The notes below the pieces were generated by a model. That model ran no database searches. It was not told the origin of the DNA and was given only the letters and a program-made list of their open reading frames with translations. From positions 620,001-684,000 of the forward strand of contig JARWMV010000238.1 of the NCBI GenBank assembly GCA_030998015.1: DNA of 64,000 nt. The letters run 5' to 3'. Positions 49,594 to 60,072 of this stretch are shown here, piece after piece. Both the position numbers and the translations under genes were made by a program. This DNA comes from Ceratorhiza oryzae-sativae. Its lineage: Eukaryota; Basidiomycota; Agaricomycetes; Cantharellales; Ceratobasidiaceae. Position 1 is the first letter of the stretch. Every line of letters begins with the position of its first letter.

Positions 49594-51200
49594 ATGCAAA
49601 ATAGCCTCCTCCTCTTGCCCAATGAAATATGGATGTTTATATTTGCGGGCACGGGATGTTCCGATCTGAGGCGATGTCAGATGGTGCACTTACTTGATAT
49701 ATATTCTCTCAGCCGGTGACTGATATGCATCCTAGCACCAAATTATCACATCTAATCACGAGTTGACGTCCCGACTCGACGCCAACGCAGCCAGCTACGC
49801 TCCTTCACGTAACCCTCGTACAGACGTCACTTGGGAAGAAAAACTCGCAATGCTATGCGCCCATCTCGAGCGCCATCACACCCTCACGCCCTCTCATGTT
49901 TCACTCCCGACTACGCCCAACTAGTCTCGGGTGGTCCTCTGCTGAGCGAAGTGTAGGTTGGTTCATTTCGAGATGGCGTCATGGTCTGTCTGACCAAGGT
50001 TGTCCGCCCCACGGCACGCAACCAGCGAGTTCGATCTTTGGCGTATTTCAGCTCGCATCGATCAATAAGGTGGACCGAGCCAAAAGGCTTGAGCCGTTCC
50101 GAAAATACAATACGCGTTGTAAAACTTGGGTTTGAGCCAAAGTGTGATCTTTTGGTTCTTCTGCCCTGGGGCTTCACGGACATGATTTCAGCCAGGTACG
50201 TGGTTGTTGCTTCCATTTACCTAAACTGGATTGAATGTTTTGAATAGTAGTACAGCTTCTAATGAGAACTTTATCCTCAAATGACCCTGACCCAAAGGGA
50301 TGTCGAGAACAAATTGACCATGAAATGTTGTTAGTGATCAACAAGAGCATAGTTCAAATAGTTGGGAATTGGTTAATCGTTTCTTCCCTCGCTGCCCTTG
50401 CGTCGGTCGAGATATGGGATTGGACAACAGGCGATAAACTGCTTGTAAGTCTTTTTTTCTTTTGTGGCTGTTACGAACAGCGCCGGGTTTTGAACCTGCT
50501 GCCTCACTATATATTATTAGAACGAAAAGTTGGCACCAGCACCCCCAATTCACAATCTATAAGACAATAAAGAGCTAATTTTTCTTTCGGAGCGATACTC
50601 TATGGTAGCCTCACTGCGTTCTCACTCTTTTGATATCTGCTCGTTGGAGCCCGCTGAAGGCTCGAGATTGCGCCTATCTCGGATGGCAACTCTTGGTCTG
50701 CTGACGTTCCAGAGCGCCTGAACGCTCGCTTTCGGGTATCACCACGACCTTGGATTCCAGCCAGTTACAAGAGGGGGTTTCGTGCTGGGCCCTCCAGCTA
50801 TTTTCGAGGCTAATATTGACGTCGAAGACGAAGATGGAGACGCTAACTTTAAACAGAAAATCGACCCGCCGTGTCTGTGTTCCTGTAGAATCTATCATTC
50901 GCATTGCTTCTCATCTAGAGCGAAACCCTTGGGGCTCGACCATTATTTCCTGGAATGATTGTGGGAGGAACACACTCTGGTTTGATGGTCTGGGTTACTT
51001 GAGAGCATCCTCAAGCAGCCTCCGCACTTCATTGGCTTTGATGAAACGCCCAACCCCGGAGCCCGTCGAGCGGATACTTTCCACTATCCCTTCTGCAGGC
51101 ATGCGCCAACTAAATCCTCTACCGATAATGGATATGGGTTGGTCAATTCAACGAGATTAATTACTCCCCCTGAATCCAGCTTCTTCGGTTTATCCGCAAA
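49594..51200 (+). pseudogene. F-box-like protein relic
   Basis: The first exon reads MQNSLLLLPNEIWMFIFAGTG...DLRRCQM, an F-box-like motif, and a GT-AG intron leads to HQIITSNHELTSRLDANAASYAPSRNP and EEKLAMLCAHLERH. After this the frame breaks near 49905-49920 (the phrase DYAQLVSGGPLLSE lies in another frame) and a TAG follows. Further pieces in various frames (CDLLVLLPWG, VQIVGNWLIVSSL...VEIWDWTTGDKLL, CRIYHSHCFSSRAKPLGLDHY) fit the body of the beta-propeller-like F-box families common in Agaricomycetes. Several stops and frame changes make an intact product unlikely. The family call is from memory of family style. Confidence 0.5.
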
Positions 51201-52166
51201 ACGCAACTAATGTATGGAGATATTATTCCGAGGGTCCCAATGAGTTCTCCCCCAGCCTACTTCCAAATCCCGATCAAGCAGGAATTGGCAGGGTAGAAGT
51301 TGCGGCAGCACCTTTTAAGGTGGCTCGGTTCAAACGTCCGATGGTGGAGCAAATGCCGTCCCTTCAGATCCAGATGGACGATGAACACCGTGGGTTGGCT
51401 GCACATCGGAGTTTGTTCATTGTATGCGCATTTGGGTGCGCTTGAAGTGGTTATGACTCAGGTAAAAATGATGCTTAAACTTTACAGCCTTTTGACATTC
51501 ATAAAATAATAATAAAACACTTCCAGCAAGTAGGCGGAGGCACATCCGGAGTGTGGCAGTAATCACTTTCTAAGACTGTAAGCGGGACGATACAATATCA
51601 GGGCTTATATGGCACTCTCCGCAAGCTGATGGCGTCGGGTATTGGATTAGTCTTCGAGCATTACGGAGAAATTAAACGCGTTTCTTGCAAACCACCAAGG
51701 CCTGCAGACGCTTAAACTAGAGAACTGTGTAATTATTAAAGATGATACACTGGATCACGAAATAAGAATTCGACGGGTCTAATCATATACTTGCTGCACG
51801 AATATCGCTCTCGGGATTCCTGCTTACACGTATGAATAAGAGTGGAATTAGTGTCTATGTGGACTTGACAACCCGTGACCTACTGGCTCGTGTGTTGGCT
51901 CGGCTGTTGAGCCGACCATATGCGCCGGTAAGTCTTAAAAGTTGGATTGGTGAGTCCCTACAAGGTGTCCTGAGAAATATATGGGTGTTTGTATGCTCCT
52001 CCAATTTCAGCCTATTATTTATAGACGAGTTGGTGGCAGATGTTCAAGGCAAACAAACTCGTGAGCCCACTTTGGGATGTCACTTTGTGCATTCACGTGA
52101 TTGGGTGAATTTCCGAAATCTAGATGCAGGCAGGATCTTGCATCGCTGTACTCGATATCACAGAGC
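51201..52166. other. Decayed region upstream of the EngB-type GTPase
   Basis: No intact gene seen. Short protein-like scraps occur in changing frames, probably debris of the F-box relic or neighbours. CACGTG at 52094-52099 is 68 bp before the GTPase start. Confidence 0.4.
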
Positions 52167-53030
52167 ATGCGGTGGTTTGCTCCGCTGCGTGGCGCTATAT
52201 CGAACAAAATATTTGATACACCATCTGCGGCTCGTTTTCTGGTGTCCAGCCCTACCCCTGCGTCCTTGCCACAAGAAAGCCTCAACGAGGCAAGTCTCTG
52301 TTTAAAGGTTGAGCGAAATCTTCTGACGGCCTTTACAGTTTATTTTCACAGGTAGACAAACGCTTTTAATTGTTCGCTTTCTTCTGATACACACCATAGG
52401 CCGTGCAAATGTCGGGAAATCGTCACTTTTGAACTCAGTCCTCGGTAGAAAGGACTTGGTAAACACAAGTTCCAAGGCAGTAGGTGTCGATACCTGTTAT
52501 TGATCGAAGCATTAATTGATATCGATGGCTAGGGCCATACCCGTGCCCTTAATTTCTTCCAGGTTGGTGCGGAAGCCAGAAAGCTCACACTAGTAGATGC
52601 GCCCGGCTGCGGAGAACGTGGGCGGCCTGAGTGGGGGGAAGTATTTGATTATTATATCTCAACACGCCAAAGGTGCTTGCCCTCCATCTATAATCATATA
52701 TTATAGTCACATCGTTGCAGCCTTCGCAGAATTTTTCTGCTGATCAACGCAAAGCATGGGATTGCGCCGTCCGATGAGACTATGCTTCATGACTTAGACA
52801 GAAGGTTCAAAGAGAAAGCCGGGCTATCATTTTCATACCAAGTCGTATTTACAAAGGCGGACACCATACCAAATTATCAACTAGCACAGGTTTCGCGCAG
52901 CTTGGTTGAGGACATACGGAAAGCCAAATTAACTGTTGTGCCCGAGATGATATGGACCTCAGCGGCAAGCCGAGGTGGAAACCTGGGAGTGCAGCAGCTT
53001 CGTGAAACGATTGTTCGAGCATGTAACTAG
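52167..53030 (+). CDS. EngB/YihA-type GTP-binding protein, probably mitochondrial ribosome biogenesis
   Basis: Small GTPase of the EngB family (fungal Mrx8 / human GTPBP8 relatives), which act in ribosome large-subunit assembly, here probably in mitochondria. Five exons: 52167-52289, 52339-52351, 52400-52479, 52533-52672 and 52721-53030, 221 residues. All G motifs are present: GRANVGKSSLLNSVLG (G1), AGHTRALNFF (G2), VDAPGCGERG (G3, DxPG), VFTKAD (G4) and TSAASRGG (G5). LRRIFLLINAKHG is an EngB hallmark. The 13-nt second exon encodes FIFTG and follows a GC-AG intron; without it the P-loop strand is lost. The start MRWFAPLRGAI is the only in-frame ATG near the conserved region. It is an intact gene within a decayed neighbourhood. 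Confidence 0.85.
52290..52338 (+). other. GC-AG intron (donor GCAAGT) before a 13-nt exon
   Basis: Exon end AACGAG | GCAAGTC...TTTACAG | TTTATTTTCACAG | GTAGAC. This gives LNE-FIFTG-RANVGKSS, matching the usual PEFIFxGRxNxGKSS of EngB proteins. Confidence 0.82.
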
Positions 53031-53299
53031 CATATACTGATGGGTGGGCGCATAAACGGATGATCAATAGCTCAGCTAACCTCACAAGGGTAGAACAATG
53101 TTGCTGTGGCGGTTCGATCATCAGATCCGAGAACATGCGACTCATTTGGATCGCTTTTATACTGTGGCCTTCAACCGACCAGGTCAGAAGAGCAACCAAA
53201 TCCCACCATCATGAGCGATTCTGGGTCGCACGTGCTATTATATGCATCCATAAGCTTTCCAACCCGAGCTGAGCGTGTCTGTGTCTAAAATCTGACTTG

Positions 53300-53904
53300 G
53301 AGTCCTTCAGGAGAAATGGTCGGTTTTTCCTTTAATCGCTCTTCAGCTGCTGGATGTTCCCTACGAAACCACCGAGTATGACGACCGCGATATCGACGGA
53401 AACAGCGACAAGTATCGACGACTGGTGAAGACTAACCCACTGGCCCAATTACCAACTCTCATCGCGCCAAAGGGAAAGACCGTAACTGAAACGATGGCAA
53501 TCGTGCTATGTGAGCATAACCGATGTATTGGTGAGATGGAATGTTTAGTCTGAGTTGCTCTAGACTTGCAGAATCGCCATGCTCAAAGAACTCTGTGGAG
53601 TATTGACAGGTTGTCACCTTTTCAGCTCACTGCTTTCTACCAGTGAATTATCTTTATAACCGCGAAGCTCACTCCCCTGGTAGATGTAAATCATTATGCT
53701 TACGATTTCGTGAATATGAAAGACCCAAATATCCATGGACGCGATGTTGCTTAGCCCGGATGATTTCTGGGATCCTCCGATTGACTGGTCGATCGAAAAT
53801 TGTCCCCAAGTGTATAAACATGCCCAGGGGGTGCTCAAGACCTCGGTGGTAAGAGATAAATTCAAGGAGCGCGGGTTCACTCGGTTCATTGATCAGGAAG
53901 AATG
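53300..53904 (+). pseudogene. Glutathione S-transferase relic with in-frame stop
   Basis: The segment after ~53310 encodes FPLIALQLLDVPYETTEYDDRDID...YRRLVKTNPLAQLPTLIAPKGKTVTETMAIVL, the thioredoxin-fold half of a GST. An intron with acceptor CTCTAG continues as YLQNRHAQRTLWSIDRLSPFQLTAFYQ. The next codon is TGA where GSTs of this type have Trp (TGG), and the frame then continues plausibly (IIFITAKLTPLVDVNHYAYDF) before another frame change. The first helix (the usual start) is not clearly found upstream. A nonsense mutation in a formerly functional gene is the simplest reading. Confidence 0.6.
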
Positions 53905-55011
53905 AAATATATTTGAGCTAGGGCGTACTGTAGCACCTTTAGTAGTAAATAACCAAGTTTTATCGTTGTACGCCTAGCCCTTCGGCGCCAAAGTAAGTGC
54001 TTTGAGTAGCATGGAAAAACCATGCGAAATCTCGACATGTTATTAGGAACTATTTGGAGGCATGCCAGTTGGCGGGAGCTATCCCTATGTACATAGCTCC
54101 AAGTGATACAGCTTTGGCAAACGAACAAAGCCCCATTGCAATCAAAGTAAAAATAATCACGGATGTGCCGAGGTATTATTATAACATTGTGTACTAAAAA
54201 TAATAGCAATATGGGTGCATGTAGCGGCGAAACGCTCGGGTGGCGCCTCGAAACATGTAGTGTATGAGAAGGAAATGGCTACTAGTTGAGACGGTCATGT
54301 CGATTTTCTCGCTAGTACGACGGAAATTTGCATTGTTTGGGATTCCTCTCGATGATAGCATTCACATTGCATACAAGGTAGGCGGCTTTACTTTCTAGTT
54401 ACCTGGAGGCGCTCTCTCTTTGGCTATCCGGCCCAGGACCGGTCGTTTCATCAAGAATGATCCAAAGGCGCATGGGCAGGACCAGGGGGACTAACCATCT
54501 GTGAGCAGACTCGGTGAGTTTCTTAAATCTGACAGACTAATAGGCTCCTTGCGTATAGTGCGCTTATGGCAAATCCTTTGGATATCGGATTATAGAACGT
54601 TTGGCCACTAACAGTTTGACGATCGTAACATTCTAAGACGCACAGCTGTTACCCTGTCAAAACTGTCAAAACTGTCATCAAGACCCACTGCAGGCTGGGT
54701 TCGTATATACACAGCTCCAAGCAACGTGATTTTCCCAAGGAAAAAAAAAAAAAGCTGCACCTCAAAAATAAAAACAAGGCAAAGAAGAAAAGACATATTG
54801 GGGGTGTGTGGTATTGCAGCAGTTGATGCCAAACGTACGTGGAAATGGCGAAATAGATGTGCAGGAGATAAATAGAATGCCAACTGAGTAAATGGTGGTC
54901 AAGTGTGAGCAGCGTACACAGGTCAAAGCAAATGAATGAAAATCAACGCCCGAATTAAATCAACTACGAAATACCAAAAGAAGCTAGATGGGATACAAAA
55001 GGGAGTTATGG
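53905..55011. other. Gene-poor region
   Basis: No coherent gene seen. It contains three tandem copies of a CTGTCAAAA-like 9-mer near 54654-54676 and a run of 14 A near 54740. Confidence 0.45.
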
Positions 55012-58000
55012 TTACGTTGTAACAGAGGATGCTCGTGCCCGACGTCGTTCATCAGCCATGACAAGCATCTGTTTGAGGCTACGTTCGAGTACCGGTTTGG
55101 TCAATAACCTATTAAAAGAGTCAGCATTTATGTCGTGCCAACATGTGTAGACGCGTACTGATCAACACCGGCCTCATAATACTCCTCTTGGTCCTCTTTT
55201 AGTGCGTTTCCGGTGACACCGACGACGAAATCCTCCCGTCCGAGTGACCGTAGCTGACGCACGACTTCTAAGCCACTAGATGCGAAAAAACCCCCCAGTT
55301 AGCATATATCTAGCTGATCCCGCTTATAGAATCGTACCTGCACAATGGCATTCTAAGAACACAAAAGACTGTCGTCAGAACGATTCTGGGTGTAGAAGCA
55401 AAACTGCGTACTGATTATCTAAAAACACCACGGCATACTTGCCCGTTGTCGGAGCTCCAACCACTGGACTGGTCGATCGTAATGAGGACGGAGGCATATC
55501 CCCGCTCGAAGGCGTCCCGGCCATCGGACCCAATAGCAGCTCTAAAGAGCACAAATCAGATCACAGATAACGAGAACCTAATCGAAAAAAAAAAAACACG
55601 CACCGAGTGCCAGTAGCCCGTTCTCGGCTGTATCACACACGCACCCTAATCGAGTCAACATCCGCGTCATAAGTTTGCGAGTCAGCGGATCGTCATCCAC
55701 CACAAGCACATTGAGCACGCTTGGCGCAGTTGTTGCCCGACGTAACGGATCCTGCACTACCTGGGCTGTCGCCTGAAACATGGTGGGAGGGAAATCAAAC
55801 TTTTTGCGTGATGGCAAGGATACGAAATCTGGTCGTTGCTGTGGGGTGGGGGTACCCACAGGGGGTGTTGGTTCAGTGACCACCAAGTCTGGACCTGGGA
55901 GGTCTGACACGGCCATCGCGCCCACAGATATGGCTGCGGCCCCAGTCACCGAGGCTACAGAACTCGTCGCAGCATTGGCAATAGCAGACGCATCGGCCGT
56001 GTCCATCGTGCGAGTGACCACGATCGGAACTTCGTTGGTGCCAGTAATACGGGGCCGTCTAGATGCCAATTCGACCATTCCGCCATGTTCCTATGAGCAT
56101 ATTGTCAACCATAATCCTGGAATACTACAGCGCATTCACGCACCATGATGGTCTTCAGGGCAGCGTTGCTCTCGATCGGCAACGTCGGCATAAACCCGAC
56201 ATCAGATGGCGTGTTCACAAGGGTGCTTGGTGTTATGTCGTGATCACCGTTGACCCCCTGAGACGTGTCGAGTACGAATCCCGAGCGCTCAATGATGTGA
56301 GAGCGAGCGATATTGGTAAGAGCATCGTCTTTGGATTTGTTCCGAGCAAGTGCGTTGTTGACTCGTCGCCCAACACCAAGTGAAAGTTCGACCCAAAACA
56401 TGGAACCCACATCACGCTATTTGCCAGGTGAATACATACTGTGAGAATAACTCAAGTCAAACAGTGCTCACCTCGCTCTTGACACCCAGCCGCCCACCAG
56501 ACAGCTTGACAATATGCCTCACCACTAATCCGAAACACTCAATCTCCCGGCGATCAAACCCCGCAAAAAAAACAAAAACCACTCACAAGCCAACCCAAGG
56601 CCAGTCCCCTTGCCGCCTTGCAGCCGCCCGACCTCGGTCTGGTTAAACGCGCTAAACAACCGATTGTCGACCAAATCCTTTCGCCGAATGCCCACGCCCG
56701 TGTCCTCGACCTCGATCCGAACTACGATCTGTTCCGGCGATCGTTCCCGAGCGTGTCCGTTTTCGTTGTGATGTGATCGGTCCCGCTCGGTGCTCTGATG
56801 GCTCTGCCGACTCGGGTGGCTCGCCATGTCCCGCGATATCATCGTCTTTTCTTCCTCATGGGCACCCTCGTCCTTGGTCGAAATAGGAAACCCTGTACCA
56901 ATTGATACCCCCGATATACCCGAACCAGTCGAACTCGAAGGGAGCGGGTTGGGACGGCTAGGCGGCGTCACAAGTTTGGTTCGGATGAAGATCTTTCCGC
57001 CCGACTCGGTAAACTTTGCAGCATTGCTGGCAAGGTTGGTAATAATTTGGCGAAGGCGCATCTACCCGAGCTTTTCGTCAACATGGCGCATGCAATAACC
57101 GCGCATATACCCACCTCGTCACCAATTACAATCGCTTCCTCCTCCTCTTCCTCCTCCTGGACATCTTCATCCACGTTACCGAGCTTCTCGTCGCCAGCAT
57201 TGCGCCTGGCTTCATCCCACCGGTTGGCCTTGCGAATGGCCTCGTCGATCGCTGGATCAAATTCGCTCACGAGCTCGAGTCCTCTTGCGTCGGCAGCGAG
57301 CCGGAGCGGAACGAGCATCGAGCGCATCACCGTATGGAACGCATAGGGCTTGGATACGCTTTCGAAGCGCCCACTGGGAAGAGAGAAGCGAGTTAGCAGC
57401 CAAGCCTCGGCTGAAAGGGGGAAGACGTGCCTGTCCATTCGGTTAAAGTCCAGTACGTCATTCAGGACCTTGCTCATCATGCTCAACGATCCCTCGAGGG
57501 CATTGAATTCGACGTCATGCTCGCCGCTCAGGGTCATTGCTGCCGCCATGTTCTGTGTAGCGAGCACTGTCAGGGGGACCAATCATGCGTCAGCACGCAA
57601 TATCTGGCGCATATACGGGTGAGAAACCACTTGCATGCGGTATTCAAAGGCACCCGAACCTAACATTCGAAAGCGGTCAACTATGGAATTCTAACTCGGG
57701 GATCAATGCGCGCGCGCACCTCATGAAAAATGTAACTCGTGAGACGCCGTTTAGAGTCGGCCGCTTTCCGCTCGCTGACCTGAGCCTTCTGTGTGGCCCG
57801 ATACTGTGTCTTGAGCTGATCCCGGAGTTGGTGCAGCCGACGTTCTCCCGTCTCGTACATAAAGTGGAGATAAAGCAAGAACCCTTGGAATACAATAAAG
57901 TTGATAAGGTTACGTGTCCAAGAGCTTCGCCATGGGATAACCAGTCCGCCCATAAGAGTGGCAAAGCAGGCCGCGCTCACGAAAGCGGGGAAGCGGTGTT

Positions 58001-59288
58001 GATGCATGCCAAACAATGCAAGGACCGGGAGCCCCGTCGAATAACTGAGGAATGTCGGCATCAACATTCGTTACGAGACCGAATCAAGGTCCAGAACGTA
58101 CTAGAACAGCCCAAGAAAATCTCGCCTTCCACACGACCAATACGAGTGCTGCCCGTAGAACCCGCATCTGGGGATGTGGTCATATGAGCAAGCAGCATAA
58201 GCGCTGGGTTTTGGGAAACTGACTCACAAAAATATGAAGAGAAGGTTGTAGAGAGACCACATGTAAGTCTGAGCGGTGAGCCATATCTGATATGCGACGG
58301 GCGCGCGGCGGTAACCATCGAACAAGACGAAGACCGGACCAGGGAGGGTCATGACCGTGGCAATTCCGTAGTAGAAGACATAATCGATAGTTTCAAACGG
58401 CCTGGGAACGAGCGCACAGGCGAGGATCCAGTTGAGGACGAAAAAGAGCGATGCAAAGAAGGCGAGTCGTTTCTTTGTGTAGTATCTCTCTTTGAGATAA
58501 TGAGCCTCGGCCTCTGGATCATGGAACGACAAACTATGCAGCAGGGTATGATTTGTCAAAGGACTGGTGTCAGCGCATGCCAAGACTCACTTGAAAAAGC
58601 GCCAGAGGAATGGGAGTATCCTGTACCGAATGCAGACCAGGACAGGGCTGCGTTCCCAGAAGCTGCTGACCGTGCCCTCGAAATAACTGTCGCTCGCAGG
58701 TGCACCGTGAGAGTTGAGACGAGGCTCGGCAGTGTGTTGGTGGGATGGGACAGCTGAAGGATGTTTGTGATCGCCAGCCTCGGATGGTTGAGTGACAGAC
58801 TTTTCTCCGGGAATGAGAAACTGCAGAGGGCTGAGCGACGGCGGGATAAATTTAGGCGTGGCAACGTACCTGATTGTCAACGACTATCTCGTCAACCGGT
58901 CCATCGTCAGCCTGGACATCACTCGGGAGAGGCTTCCCGCTCTTCTCAACATAACGCCGATATGTTGATGAGCCTTCTGTGGACTCCGCAGCCGCATCGA
59001 GTACGCTCTCGGACAGGGCACTCCCCGTGCTCAGATGATGTTTGAAGCGTGCCCAGCGCACTCGCAGGCCTGGCGCAGGATCGAGTGTCAGCAGAGGAAA
59101 TACAAATCAAAATCCAGATTGATGCGGGAGAGGAGGAAATCAAACGCAAATGGGGGGAGGGGACGGGTGAAATACCCACCAGTGTCGAATCGGGCGGCCT
59201 TGCGGGGTGGCTGGGACGCGGTGGCGGGCTTGGGCAGCTCGGCGGCCTCGTCGACACTGGCGACGGACGGGGACGGGGTGCGGTACAT
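55012..59288 (-). CDS. Membrane hybrid histidine kinase
   Basis: Two-component sensor with kinase and receiver in one chain. From the start MYRTPSPSVASVDE, a cytosolic part (TSSYRRYVEK-type sequences) is followed by several transmembrane helices (RLAFFASLFFVLNWILACAL, IDYVFYYGIATVMTLPGPVFVL, AYQIWLTAQTYMWSLYNLLFIFL and more, ending near GFLLYLHFMYE). A coiled linker follows, then the HisKA H-box SYIFHE | VRVPLNTALLATQNM with the phospho-accepting His. HATPase boxes are present: N-box QIITNLASNAAKF, EVEDTGVGIRRKD (G1) and GKGTGLGLALV (G2). The receiver starts NVLVVDDDPLTRKLM, with the Asp in VVFLDNQMP, GVTGNA and LTKPV. About 14 introns; two need GC donors (57374-57430, 57567-57634) and one exon is 15 nt (55338-55352). 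Splicing between the last two membrane helices (58050-58200) is uncertain. The sensed signal is unknown. Confidence 0.87.
57374..57430 (-). other. GC-AG intron (donor GCACGT) in the histidine kinase
   Basis: Splicing GACAG | GCACGTC...CCCAG | TGGGCG gives FNRMDS-GRFESVSKPY. A GT inside the donor (CAC | GTCTTC) would be out of phase. Confidence 0.75.
57567..57634 (-). other. GC-AG intron (donor GCAAGT) in the histidine kinase
   Basis: Splicing ACCGCAT | GCAAGT...GACAG | TGCTCGC gives VRVPLNTA-LLATQNM, the expected H-box continuation. The GT four bases in does not preserve frame. Confidence 0.8.
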
Positions 59289-59491
59289 GGCTGGCGCTGT
59301 GGTCGGCGTCCGCAAGTCCACGGCGGACACCCTGAACGGGGGCCAACTGGAAGAAGCACGCGTCACTGATCGCGTGGGCCAGACAGGTCGAGATATGCCG
59401 GCTGGATCGCTAGGCAGCGCAATCCCGTGCCTTGTCCACAGGGTCCAGATGACTCAGCGGTCACGTGAGTCTCCTCAACCCCTGCTTGACC
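59289..59491. promoter_or_regulatory. Divergent promoter, histidine kinase / LSM7, with CACGTG
   Basis: 203 bp between the two start codons. TCACGTGA is present (CACGTG 59462-59467), 25 bp before the LSM7 start. This palindrome is a binding site for Cbf1/Pho4-like bHLH factors in fungi in general; its use here is inferred. Confidence 0.5.
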
Positions 59492-60072
59492 ATGGCTGAC
59501 CGAGTGAGTCGCGCGGTGGTGTGCGCAGCAGCCGACTGACGGAGCACAGGCACGCGGAGGACGCGGAGGACGCGGTGGAGCCCGTGGCGGTGGCTCGGGC
59601 GGCCGAGGCGGTGCTCCCTCTGCGGACAAGCCCCGCCGAGAAGCGATCCTCGACCTCAGCAAGTACCAGGACGAGCGCATCCGTGTCAAATTCACTGGCG
59701 GCAGACAAGGCATGTACTCCACGTTGCAGCTCCACCTCGCCACCTCACCCCCCCTATCGCCAGTCACCGGCATCCTCAAGGGCTACGACCAGCTCCTCAA
59801 CCTCGTGCTGGACGACGTCCAGGAGGAGAAACAGGGTATGCGCCCCACCCTCCCTGTCGTTACTCCCTTTTCACACCAGATTGCGGACTTAGAGCCACAA
59901 CCCCATACACGTCCGCTCGGACTAGCCGTTTTGCGCGGTCCCACAATCACAATCCTGAGTCCCGTGGATGGTTCCGAAGTCCGTAGTGGCCATTTCTTCC
60001 TCTGCACGTTGTCCGGAACTCACCCCTACTTGCCCACAGGAGATCGAAAACCCGTTTGTGCAGCAAGGATGA
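59492..60072 (+). CDS. LSM7: LSM7, U6 snRNA-associated Sm-like protein, with RGG N-terminus
   Basis: Subunit of the Lsm1-7 (mRNA decay) and Lsm2-8 (U6 snRNP) rings. Exons: 59492-59503 (MADR), 59550-59709, 59764-59835, 59893-59978 and 60040-60072, 120 residues. The Sm1 motif is ILDLSKYQDERIRVKFTGGRQVTGILKGYDQLLNLVLDD; the Sm2 part is LGLAVLRGPTITILSPVDGSE, ending ENPFVQQG. Before the fold there is a Gly/Arg repeat (RGGRGGRGGARGGGSGGRGG) that human LSM7 lacks; such RGG runs bind RNA or are arginine-methylated. The intron 59710-59763 has a GC donor (GCATGT). The 12-nt first coding exon is the same size as that of SF3B1. Confidence 0.93.
59710..59763 (+). other. GC-AG intron (donor GCATGT) in LSM7
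   Basis: CAAG | GCATGT...CGCCAG | TCACCGG gives GGRQ-VTGILKGYD. The GT at 59714 would read IHRHPQ in the wrong frame. Confidence 0.82.

Noticed and set aside
50460..50530. tRNA-derived SINE-like B box (GGTTCAAAACC on the minus strand)
   Set aside because: No stem pairing or A box at the right distance; it lies inside the F-box relic.
54640..54790. Transposon or CRISPR-like array
   Set aside because: Only a three-copy 9-mer and A runs are present; no spaced repeats, terminal inverted repeats or transposase frame.
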